Shown: piece after piece, positions 1-12,012 of the stretch | Layout: each line of letters begins with the position of its first letter | Position numbering within the stretch: the first letter of the stretch is position 1 | NCBI GenBank assembly: GCA_905250885.1 | Contig: CAJNOQ010000045.1 | Coordinates: 1 to 64,000 of the forward strand | DNA from: Didymodactylos carnosus | Taxonomy: Eukaryota > Rotifera > Eurotatoria > Philodinida > Philodinidae | Length of the DNA: 64,000 nt | Direction of reading: 5' to 3' | Notes under the pieces: model-generated | What the model was told of the DNA's origin: nothing | Seen by the model: the letters and a program-made list of their open reading frames with translations, nothing else | The model's database searches: none | Translations under genes and position numbers: made by a program

Positions 1-963
1 TACATCAGTAGATAGCTAAGAGTCAGCTCTATCTACCTGCATAATACTAATTTTCTCCGGTGAAAGATGACTTAATTATGCTCAAAATATCTGAAAAGTT
101 TTAGGCGATTATCAGAATTACCCCATGCGACTCTACCTCAGATTCAGAAGATATTTTTTTGACATTTTCTAACGGTCTAACAATTGATATTTAAATGGCA
201 AAAAAATAAGACCAGTAAGGTTACTGGCAGCAGTTAAATGCCTGTCATTTGACTGTTTTTTGACATTTAAAAAAATGCGGAATAGTTAGATTTTCGAACA
301 GGTGACCTTTAGAGTTTGAACGTATGTCCCAGCAAGAAACCTACTGTAGCATGTCAGACAATACTTTAGATTAAATTTTCTATGTTCTCTAGCATCATAC
401 GAAACTTTCGAAGTTTGCGGTAAGAGCTCGATTCACGACCCCCAAAAAAAGGTCATATTCTTCTCCTGTGAGCTGCGTCGGTGACTTTCAGTACGATTTC
501 AAGGAAAAGCATGTAGGAAATTTCAAGGTACCTTTCTACCTACTTAACTTACCTAACTATGCACGATGCGCATAGTTAGATTCACCAAGTTTTTGAATCA
601 TGTAGCACGTAGCGGAGCTGTATGAAAATACTCAACTAAATGGACTGAATTGTGTGTTACAGCCAACTGAGTCAGGGTACTGATATAAATCCTAGGCACT
701 TTAGTTAGAATGTCTTCTAATTACGATAAGTTTTCCTGCCGTAAACATTCTCACATTGACTACGGTGGTTTTTATACAATATTGAGGAGAAGAAACAAAC
801 AGATTAATCAAATGAAAATTGATTTTTTCATGACTTTATTGAATATGCGGTGTGTGATCTTCACCCCATTTACAAAACAAGAATTATTTATTTAGTAGTT
901 CTGCTGTTTCGAAAAACTTAAATAATAATTACACGGAAAAAGAGGTGAACAAATTGTGATGTT
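1..963. other. Non-coding flank downstream of the kringle/Ig gene
   Basis: No coding exon chain could be built on either strand. The open frames are short and lack homology-like patterns or splice context. The sequence is the 3' flank of the minus-strand gene that ends at 964. I see no convincing element here. Confidence 0.5.
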
Positions 964-3900
964 TTACGAACGCTTCAATACAGTAGTAATTAATTTACCC
1001 GAATCTTGTTCTGAATCTTGTGGTATGGAACTACCAACCAGATTCGTTTCTGGAGCGGTAACTGCTAACGGTGCTTGTTGTTCGACTTGTGAATTATACA
1101 AATCAAAAAAATCAGACGCTTCTTCATTTGATCTTTCATCAGCTTCAGTCGACTGCCTTTTATTTGAAACTACATCTAAATTACTACTTCGTCTAAATTT
1201 TGTTGCTGATTTATGTAACGACGACAACGACGAAGGCGATAATACTGTTTGCTCCTCAAGTCGTTTTCGTTTTGATTTATAGTAGGGTTGACTATTAGCA
1301 TAGTCACGACGCTGAGTTTTTGGATCCGTCGGTCGAGGATAGTTCTCAGATGGAACGTAAAAATTGGATAAAAAATTTTGTGGATTATCCAATGTGGGAG
1401 ATGGTTGCTGCATTAAACTCAAAAATGATTTGTACATATTTGGTTCGTTACTCATGAAATCAAAACCTTTTGATGGACCATTTTCGGGTGAATTTGAAGC
1501 AAGAACTTTCTGAGAGCCACTATAAGTAGATTCTTGAGGAGTAATATAGGGCGGCTGTCGCGGGTGATACATAGGAAACACAGACGGATTACGCATATAA
1601 TCGACGACGGATACTAAAACGTACGATCGAGTAAGTGAATATGGAAAAGATGGTGGACAAAGATCACTTAAAAAATATGGTGACAGATAAAGACAAACCT
1701 TTTGGTTGATACATTGGAAGTATTTTTGGTGCAACTGTTTGTGCTTGTGGTAATGATGTTCTATCTACAATTGAGATGATTTTATTGAAAACTTCTATAG
1801 AACTCTCGTTTTTATAGCATACTCAAATCTAATTCGATCATTGTCGAAGAATTTCCTACATGATTCGATGCAATACAGCGATATTTCCCAATATTTCGTT
1901 CTGTAAACTAAAAGCCAAACATAAAAACTTAATTTTTCGTTAAAGAACCATAGAAATCATATATACACTCACAGCGGGTATTGATAATAATGACTTTTTT
2001 TCTGAGTAAATCATCCAGTTCGGATTGTTTGCTCCAAGAAATTCCCAATGATATCGAGGATCACCCATGGCTCTACATTCAATGGAAACGTTTGTATCGT
2101 GTGTGAAGATTAAATGTTGATTATTTATTGGATAAACCATACGCGGCTTTTCTAGAAGAATAAAAATCATGAAGACTTGAGCACAGAGCGTCAATGGCTT
2201 CAGGTGATGAATTGTTTATACCTTCGACACTTAGCATAAATGTATAAGTCTTTTCTCCATATTCATTTTTTGCAATACAAATGTATTCACCATTATTTTC
2301 TTCTGACGGATTATTAAGAACAATTGTGTTTGAATTTGGAAATATTTGACGATGTCTTGTTCCGTTAACAAATTCAATTGTCACATTAGGTTTTGGTGCA
2401 CCATCTACTTCGCACACAATTTTGACGACACGATCGATTTCACTCACTGGTGGAGCTATCCAGGGACTGGTCAAATAAGGATGTTCTAGAAGTAAAGATA
2501 TGAATAAGATTTGAGTAGTTTTGAAGTATTATTGACGTACCGCACATAGGCACAATACAATATTCCCATAGTGTATCAGCTTCAATTGTATAACACACGG
2601 AGCTCCTTTTTCACCATTTGGATTTCGACAGTAGTTGACAGCTCCCGCTAAACCTTCTGTTGGAAAATCAGAGTCTTGTAATTGATGTGCATGAACATTT
2701 TGTCTATTCCAGTGCTGACACGTTTTATTTGTTTTTGTTTTTGATACACTACCAATATAGCCAATGCCTCTATCGTTATTTTTACATTGAGGATCTGAAC
2801 AAATATAATAATAATATATTGACTACGCAAACCTTATTCTACTTTGTTTTAAATCTGATTGCTATTTATTAGAGAGTATTGAGACATGAGAAATACTATG
2901 TTAGTGTAAAGTTAAGAGTGTTCCTCTCTTCAATCTGAGCTTTTGGGAAAAATTTGCCTACACGTAAAAGTATAAGAAGCAATTACAAAAATTATAGCGA
3001 AAATACGCAAAAACTCTTTTGAAATTTTGATTTTAAAAACCCTATAGCTCAGCTTAGAAGCGCTTACTTTTTTGAAAAGATCCCTAGAGAAACGTCTAAA
3101 GTAACTGTGGTAAAAATTTCAGCCCGATAGGATTAACTTTCAGGGGATCGTCAACAAGGCCAATAGAGACATCATCAAAAAAAAGATGTTTTGAACGAGA
3201 GTTACAACGCGAAACTCACTTTTTAAGAGCTTTCAGCCGAATGATCATAACTCTATCATGCGTAGAGTTTGGTGATATCTCGTTTTGTTCAAAACTCTTC
3301 ACTCCATAAGACTGACTATTTGAAAAACTTTCAAGTATAGAGGGAAATTTTCAGAAGTTAAAAAATAATTTTTTTAGAGTAAAGTAACAAACTTCAAAAA
3401 ATTCATATCGCTGCAGCAGAAGATCGTGGGGAACTGGAACTAATCTTATGTTGTAGATGACATGTCACTCTATCATGCATCACGTCTGTCTCAAAAACGA
3501 AAATTTTTCTAAAATGAGAGGGGGGGTGTACCTTTTAATATTGTTTGACTATAGTGATCCAAAAGAGAGAATAATAATATACGTACTTACTGCAATAAGG
3601 TATTCCACAATATTCCCATCTTTTATCTGGATCAGTTGTAAAACACCATGGACCATGTTCCGATATTTCACCTGTTGGATTTCTAGAATGAATATAATAT
3701 CAAACGTATATTTTTCAGGAAGTAAGAGATTTTCTTACCGGCAATAATTATTTGCTAATTTTAAATCACCTTCGGGAAATTCAAATCCTTTACGAAAATG
3801 TTTATGTGGAAACTGGACATTCCATGCTTGACACGTATGATTTGATATTGTTTTATTATATTTACCACGATATTCGGTACCAGGATATTTAAAATAGCAA

Positions 3901-6900
3901 TAATCGTCTACAAAATATAATTTATGACACCTTTTAAGTCATGTCTGTTAGGATGTTTCGTTCTTTGAATGTTATACTTACGATAAATTTCTGTTATATT
4001 CATCGTATCATGATTACTAATATTTCTCACTTTCCCGCTACTATTATAATATGTAGCATTATTATTAAGTGTTGATAATTGAGTTGAATTAGGATTTGAA
4101 ACGATGGTTGTCGATAAATCAGCATTCCTAGTAGAAAGTGTTGTAGTGCTTGCCAAATCGCCTAGTAATGTAAATTGTACAGATTCTCGAGTAATGGTTG
4201 TTTCTCCTAATGATGATATCGTGGTCGATAGTGTATTGGTGAGAATTGATGGAGCGATAGTTGTTGTAGCCAGAACAGTATCGGCCATCTCAACTTTAAA
4301 CGGTAATATGTCAAGATGAGCATGCTGTAACATTGGTAATGGTAGTGGATCTTTTTTTTCATCTCGTGGAATCTTATTTCCGTTTGAATCGTATGTTTGA
4401 CGATTTTCTAAATAGGTGAACATAGAAATTTTAGAGAAAAATGCGCACAATTGAGCTTAAAGTTGTATATGCGGGATTCCTTAACTTATTCAATTGCAGT
4501 GTTAGGAACGGAATCTACTATATTTTCACAAAATCTTTCTACGTACGATCTTCTACGCCTTTTAACAATTCTGCTAAACTTCTCATTTCTTCTCGTTTTT
4601 CATTAGATCTTGATGAATGTTTATATTGCTCATGATGTTCACCACCAAATTGATGTTTTTCCTCTTGTTGTTTCTGATCAACATTGTTTTCTTCAAGTTC
4701 TTTCTCTTCATCTTGTTCCAATTGATGTCGTCGTTGATGTCTTCCCATGGAATAATTATTATGTCGTTTTCTTGTACCACCAGTTAAACGTAAACTATCA
4801 TCATCTGCTTGATCATTATTTTTATTGTTTGCTGCAGATGATGTAAGAGCTGTTGCTTTATATTGATCTTTTGGTTCAACGAAATTATCTGATGAATCAG
4901 CAACTTGCGACAAATGTTTTCCTAGAAAACAATGAGTGAATAAACTTTTAAAATACTCTTCTGATTCACAGTTACCATCTAATGTTCGCCGCTGACGTCG
5001 TTTATCGATTTGTTCTTGCGAGGAGTCTGCTGTTGATGGCGTCTGCTGTTTGTTGTTATCCTTGTTTTCTCCTTTCTCGACTCTTGGTGTATCTTCAGTC
5101 GTTGCCTCATCAATTTCTGACTCGTTAAATGTCCGTCGTTTTTTATCCCAAGTATCGAAAGACTCCGGTGCTATGTAATGATGGAGATCGGCTTGGTGAT
5201 GAAATATATCGGAAGGTATCGGAATAAGTTTGTTTTGATCTATGCGACTGTCAAAATGCCCTACAAAATATAGTGATCAACAATCAGTTTCTCTTGATAT
5301 ACAAGATTTTTCAGTTGAAGCTATTATGTATAAACTACTATCACACTACGTCGTAAGGATTTTAAATACCCCAGAAAGCAATGTTTCACCAGTATCCTTC
5401 GTTTAGAATAGTACATATGTTTGAAAGTAGTTGCAGAAAGGAATTAAGCTTTTTTTTGAATCTGAAGACCACTATGGTATAAATTATAATGCAAGTCATC
5501 TTGAAAATTGGCGCGATTGTAGATATTATAGGCTATCGACCCACCGTATAACGGATACGATACAAATTGTCGTCGTTGAGGACCATATGTTTCTCGTTTA
5601 TCTCGCTGACGGCGTACGTTAATTGTATCACTACTAATACCTAAAAATAAAGAGATCACAAAAGATTAGTTGAAGTCCTATTATAGATAAACAATAAGAT
5701 GGTAATTATGTCTCGTATTCTATATTCTACCTGAGAATCGACTGGAGTCAGAATTCGAATTTTCACCATCTAGCGCGTAGTTAATATAAGGGCTTTCTTC
5801 ATATGAGGCTTGCGATGGTGTATTTGGTATCGAATTTTGTTTTTTTGTGTGGTTGTTGTTGGTCATTTGAAACATTTCACTACGCTGAATACGATCTGTT
5901 AGCATTGAATTGGATCGTGGCTCAAATAAATTTGTTTTTAATAATGACTTTTGTCGTTGAATAAATGGTTTGGAATCGGTTTGTCGTGGAGAAACAATAA
6001 GAGAGGATGGACTTGACTGTTGTTTTTCAAACACAGTAGGATTAATAAATGCTGATTGCGACTGATCATCTTGAACGAAAGAGCCATCGTGTTCGAATGG
6101 ATCATTAGAATCTGCTAGTCCATCGACCTGTCGTCGACCTTGAAGGTTGACAGCTTTTGGAAATGATTGATGCTGTATACGTGGATTGAAACTAGAAGAA
6201 GAAATCGAACGTCGACGTCGATACCCCTTATCACCGTACGTCTCTCCAAATCTAAAAACATGAAAATCTTCACATTTTCTATAGTGTGGGCGTTTTGATC
6301 TAAGCTCATCACCGTGATCCTGCTTGATATTGTATGTTCAAGTCGGCTGGTGGCGGAAATGCTCGATTTGGATGAACATCATAGTCTTGTCTCAATTCTC
6401 GTCGAGATACATCATACGGCGATGATTCGTATTCATTTCGAAAATAATCTGATGATCCTGACCTCAGATATGGTAGATCATCATCAGCATGTCTTCTTCG
6501 ATCATGTTCATACGGATTTCGAATTATACTTTCCGAAGGAAGACTGTCTTCTGGATAAACGCTAACAGAAGGTGACTCTCGATATTCACGATATTTTGGA
6601 CGATGACTGCTTTCATCCAATAACGATCGTTCCCCTTCATGATCTTCATCATCATCCTCATTATCGTCATCATCATCATCATTATCATCATCATCATCAT
6701 CATCATCTTAAAAATGAAATAAGATTTGCTTAGTTAGCCAGCAACATTAACATGAATATACAAATCAAGTATTCAATAAAAATGCAAATATACAATGCGA
6801 AATTCAAGATTGATTGAGAGTACATAATTCATTGGAGTTTGTTGCTTAAAATGGTATACTCATCCACAAACTACTTCTGTGTTATTTTCTTACAATCAGC

Positions 6901-7638
6901 TATAAAGCATATTTAAAAGTCATTTACCGTCTTGATCGTCGTCGTCGTTGTCGTCATCATCATCATCTTGCCTCACAAGTCTAGAAAGAAAACATTTGTC
7001 TTAAATAATTGACATCTACGTTGCTCCGATATGAACAAAGTCAAAACAACTTCTTAACACAATTAACGCATGATACTAAATTGCTCACGAGATATGGTTA
7101 TCACCTTTACTATCGCCATTACTGCTCGTGTAGAAAAGATTTCAGAAACATGACTGGAGTGAAGGCAATTTTCATGTCAATAAACTACATTCTGGAACAA
7201 GATCTGGAGCAACATTATAGATTTGGCGTTCATAATCTGTCAATAAATAAGAGCTGAAACATAACTGGACATACTCCCAATAGCAGATTATAACTTGTTT
7301 TCAAATCTCTGCTCAATTTCTGACTCTTAACATCGGCTACTGGTAGTGGCCATCTCTTTGTTTAGATTGTACTTTACATTTACTGATTCACCCATTTTAG
7401 GGTTTTTTGAAAAGACATCACGTGCTAGAGAAGCATCTTCTCACTCTATGCAAGAGAGGAAGTCAAGCACGTACCTTGATGGACTATTTAACTGTTTTTG
7501 TGATGTAAATGATGTTGGATATCGTTCTGTTTTCACTGATGAAATTTGTACAATTAATAGGCAAACACATACTAAAAAATATCGTTGAAATAGTGTGAAT
7601 CTTTTGGTTGTAGTTGCTGTTATTCTTCTTATACGCAT
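964..7638 (-). CDS. Secreted-type protein with two kringles and Ig-like domains (16 exons)
   Basis: Exons (minus order): 7638-7475, 6980-6928, 6706-6313, 6251-5731, 5640-5470, 5260-4976, 4921-4547, 4407-3982, 3907-3739, 3682-3591, 2794-2541, 2485-2222, 2151-1973, 1907-1823, 1764-1699, 1613-964. The start Met (7638) precedes a basic stretch and a hydrophobic segment ([14 protein letters not shown]), a likely signal peptide; an in-frame Met lies at 7707. Next come an Asp run, about 600 residues of low-complexity Arg/Ser/Asp/Gln sequence, and a Thr/Ser-rich linker. Kringle 1 (exons 9-10) has CQAW, NYCRNP and HGPWCFTT...RWEYC. Kringle 2 (exon 11) has CQHW, NYCRNP and LWEYC. Exons 12-14 encode two Ig-like domains, with [12 protein letters not shown] and GKYRCIASN cores. 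The tail is Pro/Ser-rich with no visible transmembrane helix. Kringle 2 lacks one base near 2598, which breaks the frame at its PWCY motif; with that base the exon sum is exactly divisible by three (about 1,382 aa). The exon 5 donor (GTCTTC) is weak. I recognise no named orthologue. ROR kinases also join Ig and kringle, but no Frizzled or kinase domain is present. Confidence 0.8.
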
Positions 7639-10600
7639 GATTAACGGAAAATAAGTTGTTGATGTTGCTGTTTGTTGAACGAATGTAATGAAAAATCGAT
7701 AATACAAGAATGACCATTTATACTCACTAATAAAAAATTTTGTTTATAATTCATAAATGAATGTTGTTTGGTGAGGTAATCTATACATCATCTATTCGTT
7801 CTTTTCTCTCTCTCTTCTTTTACTATATAGTGTGTTATCCATGTGTTTTGAAAATCAGAATTAAATTATCGTCACGTAGCTAACACATTGACTATGCTAT
7901 AAAGCGACGATAAAAAAGAGAAAAGCCACTAAACACATAATATAAAAAACAGGAAAAAGTAGAATAAACTTGAAATTTTCAATATTCAAAATTTTTTACG
8001 TGAATAAAAGAACTTGAGAGCTTTTTTTTGCTTGTACATTAGTTTTTTCAATAGTGATCTTATGTTTATGCGTTAGACAGACATAGATTTTTATGGTTAA
8101 AATTCAGTCTCTAACTATTGTGATTATTTATCGAATAAGTTGCACTATTGACTAGATAGAATATGTCAAGAAAGTACTTGCCGGTTTTTCAGACATCTGA
8201 TACTCTTATGCTATTTTTCAATGACTGTATCTATCAATAGTCATATGTACGTGTTGTATAATCAATTCATACGAAAGGACTTTACTTTCAAGTCGTTGAT
8301 ATATTGCCGTAAAAATAAGATGCGAAGTATATTTTATATACTACCTTTATTTCACTCCTTTTTAAAAAATACTACTACTACTACTACTACTATTGAACTG
8401 AACTCGGAAAACAACGAATCTAATTTATATATCCACTGTATAATAAAAGATAAGAACAGAAAGAAAAAGAGAAAGAAAACACACCGAGAAAATAACTACA
8501 TAACTGTACTACAAGAAAAAGAACAAAGCATTAGATACTGGACATAAAAGAGAGAAGATAATATGATCAACCTAGAAGATGGATCATGTGGGTAAATAGA
8601 TTGTGATGGAAAATCCGTTACAATGTTAACATTCACTATTTGAGCTAGTCATGGCACTTTCTACTGCTTAGATAATGTGTTAATTATCGTTACTTCTATT
8701 TCAAAATTATCTTATTATCATAATCTCTAACGTCATTATTAGGATTAATTGTCATGTTTAACATATTCAGTTATACTATTTTCTCCCGTTATTGATAATA
8801 GTATTGGTAATGCCACATCTATATATAGTAAAACCAGTAGTATGTGGGCATCTCTGTAAATTGAACCCTCTTCATTGTAAATACTTTATTAAAAGGCTCA
8901 AATTTGGCCTTTTTGATGAAAATGAACTCTCCAAAGTGGATACATTTGTGTTATGACCACTTCTGAAAAATTTCGAGAGTGCTCTTAATCGGAAAATTCA
9001 TTTTTTCTATTGTTTCTTTTCCTTTTTCTTTTCTACTAGACACTATAGAAGGAGCATCAAAATAGTTCGTACTATTGCAATGTTTCTGGCTCTTGATATG
9101 AGTTGAACGTCTTAACAAAAACATTCATTAGAATATTTACAACGTATGGTTAATTTTGTTGTATGATTAATGTGGATGTGTCATAAAATTCTTTGTATTT
9201 CTCGTTTTTTCCAATTTCCAGTTTGAATCTTCTTAAATGCTTTTATTTCGAATAACTATCATCCTGGTATAAACAATTTTACAATATCATTCATTTATGA
9301 GCTTTCATTGAAAAGACTAGTTAAATTTTCCACTTTCTCTTATCTATATATTATTCTATTGTTATCGTTCTGTTGCTCATTATTCATATTTGATCACTTT
9401 ATTTGTACAAAAGTAATTTCGAGTCATATGCACAATCTTGTTTGCTGTTTAGTTATATAGTATTTTATGTAAGAAAAGATTTTTCTACAATTTTTATAGA
9501 GGTAGTCATTCAAAAACTACTCAGAATTAATCTCTTTTTACGTCGTCATATTCATAATTTTAAATTTTTTCCATTTTGACTTAGCATCATTATTGAATAT
9601 TTATTATTCATTTTGGAACACATTGCTGTTTTTGATGAAATTTGCATCAGTAAAATGATATATGTGTTTTTTTCCATGGACTAATCTTAAATCAACATTT
9701 CATATTTGAGAAAATTTAGTTTTTATATCATCATTTTAAGTGAAATTTCGTGTTTTATCACTCTTACTTGGTTTTTACGATTATAATATTTTACTACATA
9801 ATGGACATTATCATTCTGGCCGTCTAATTGCTGAATTTATCATCCATTACATTACTTACCATTAACCCGTATGTATACCTTAAATTGCATTATTTAAACG
9901 ATATACTATTGATGAGTCAATGTATTAAATTCTCTCTTTTAAACAACAAAAAAAATAAAACCAACAATATTTTAGAAAACAAAAGTAAATACAAATTATC
10001 ATAAGAACACACAATGAAAACTTCAGCGAAGCAAATCTAAAGTATTTGTGAAAAAAAACAAAAATATATCACTGTGGCAAGACGAATAAGAAAGCATATA
10101 ACTCTTTTCATTCATCCCAATTATTTTCCTAAAACGTAAAAATAAAACAGACCTTGTAGAATTCATGCGCAGATTAACTACGGGATTTTTTATTTTATTA
10201 TTCTTATAGAATATTCCTTTAGTATACTTAAATTCTCTTGTCACATTCGTGCAGAAATAACTGCTTTCCAGCCTTAAGGACTCCACTATGTAAAAAACGT
10301 CAATTTTCGTCAAAAATATCGATTTCGGGATTGATACATGGTTGGATAGTTCGAAATATTTACTTTCAGAATCGGCATCGCTTTCTGCGCCAGAGATAAA
10401 TTTTTATAGTTGACAAGAAAATTTTTTGGAAACCTCGAAAAATAAGATAGATATTCGACTTCTAGTTTATTCCATGACACTTAAGCCTCGGTAACTGGAG
10501 TGACCATTTGTAGATCGATTGCAAAAAATTAAGGAAGCATGAAATTCAAAAACATTTTTTGTAGTAAACTTCATGAGCTATCGATAGGTAAAAAGAATAT

Positions 10601-11049
10601 TCCGTTTCATCGCTTCGTCTCCGAAATATGAACCTTACAAAATCGATAATTTTGAAAAAATCTAAAAAATTGAATTTTTTAAAACAAAATTTTGCCTACT
10701 CACAGGGAATAGAGATTTCGGAGGCATGTTGTGTAATTTACATCAATAACAATGTCTACTTCTGAGTTGGCCGTGTTTCGAATGTTTCACAATAGCTTGG
10801 CGAATAAGAGACGGAAAGGCACAAGATGGGCTCTGAAGCCACCATTGAGGGAAGTAAAGGGGAGAAGTAAAGGCTTAAGCAATTGAGTTATTTTCTAAAC
10901 AGGTAGGTTTATAGAGCAACTTTATCGGCTCAAAATGCGGCATAGCACAATTCTGTATGGCCTTCTGTTTAAAAGTTATAAGTATTTTCCTAGAAGTCCC
11001 GAAGGGCCCTAATAAATGCACGACTTTTTTCTCGAAATCGTTTTTGTTT
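7639..11049. other. Non-coding region upstream of the kringle/Ig gene
   Basis: Very AT-rich, with scattered stops in all frames. The first few hundred bases should hold the promoter and 5' UTR of the minus-strand kringle/Ig gene, but I see no distinct core promoter motif. From about 10330 base composition rises and the sequence looks like old degraded repeat, although no ends can be set. A TAC/TAG-type microsatellite lies near 8371-8391. Confidence 0.5.
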
Positions 11050-11345
11050 TCAGACGGCACAGCTTAGTGGTTATGTTATTCGTCACGTACGGTGTTCGAA
11101 TCCCGACGCTGGCAGGTCATGGACAAATTACTTATGTCTTCGTGTCTCGGATCACCCGTCCGACAGCATACTCTCTACATTGTGACGAACGATACAGCTC
11201 TCTGGGTAGTTCGCATAGGTTTCCGGAAAGCTAGTACTTGATTGGTAAGCGTGTGCTCAAGTAATTGGGCGAAAGAAACCTGCATCAGGCTAGCCTTCTG
11301 TCCAGAGCTGTCGTTGATGACTGGTAACGACATGGATGACCATAT
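11050..11345 (+). repeat. tRNA-headed SINE-like repeat
   Basis: About 11056-11125 carries an A-box-like CAGCTTAGTGGTTATG followed by a B-box-like GGTGTTCGAATCCCGAC, the spacing of a tRNA-derived RNA polymerase III promoter. The acceptor stem does not pair well and no anticodon arm folds, so it is not a functional tRNA. A GC-richer, non-coding body of about 220 bp follows, which fits a tRNA-derived SINE. The 3' boundary is a guess from the change in composition, and no target duplication was found. Confidence 0.4.
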
Positions 11346-12012
11346 CAGAAGCTTGTCAACTGCAGGAAAGATATCGGACTATTGAAACTGACCTTCGACA
11401 GCATTCTACATCGTTTTTTTCGAGTTTTAGCTCTTCGTGCGGCAAAAATTTCTCCGCTATTTTGAGTGCCCAGAAGCTCGAGATAGTCTCAAAATATAGC
11501 CACGATCTTGCCATACAACTGCACAGAGCTGAATTTTTTTCAGTTTTGATATTTAGTTTTTCACACAGCTATGAAAAGAGTTGGAAAAGTTTCGGCGAAC
11601 TTCTCAGAAAACTTTATTTTTCTCAAAAACTAGATTGAGAAAACAAAAATCCGGCCTTTAAGTTGTATGTCTAAGTCGCTATATTTTGACACTATTGCAA
11701 GCGTTTGAATACTCACAATGGCAATGAAACCTTTGCTACAAGAACATCTACTTTTTTATCCTTAATTTTAAAATAATTCTAGGAAAGCTCAACATTTTGG
11801 GATCATACCTATTGTGTCATTCTCCTAAGATAAGATACACACAACTGTGTAAATTTTACCAAGATCGGATGTTCTGAGACGAAATAGATTTCTGTCAGGA
11901 AAGATTCTTAATGTCAAAAGCTGAAGATGAGTTGCAAAATGCAATAAATTCTCGTTCAAGCTAAAGCAGCCTTTCAACAAGGTAACAATGCAAACTTCGA
12001 ATGCGTAAAAGA
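11346..12012. other. Non-coding, downstream of SCYL3-like gene
   Basis: Contains a 100-codon plus-strand open frame (11336-11638) with no family pattern; its composition matches the neighbouring degraded repeat. No gene supported. Confidence 0.45.

Noticed and set aside
4104-4319. Plus-strand Val-rich frame and similar plus-strand frames at 956-1282, 4610-4846 and 6314-6565
   Set aside because: Antisense shadows of exons of the minus-strand kringle/Ig gene.
8221-8547. 108-codon plus-strand open frame
   Set aside because: Contains a simple ACT repeat and Lys/Asn/Ile bias typical of AT-rich non-coding DNA.
11053-11125. Functional tRNA gene
   Set aside because: A- and B-box present, but acceptor and anticodon stems do not form; treated as a SINE head.
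11336-11638. 100-codon plus-strand open frame
   Set aside because: Ser/Phe/Lys-dominated, no splice partners or family motif, overlaps repeat-like sequence.
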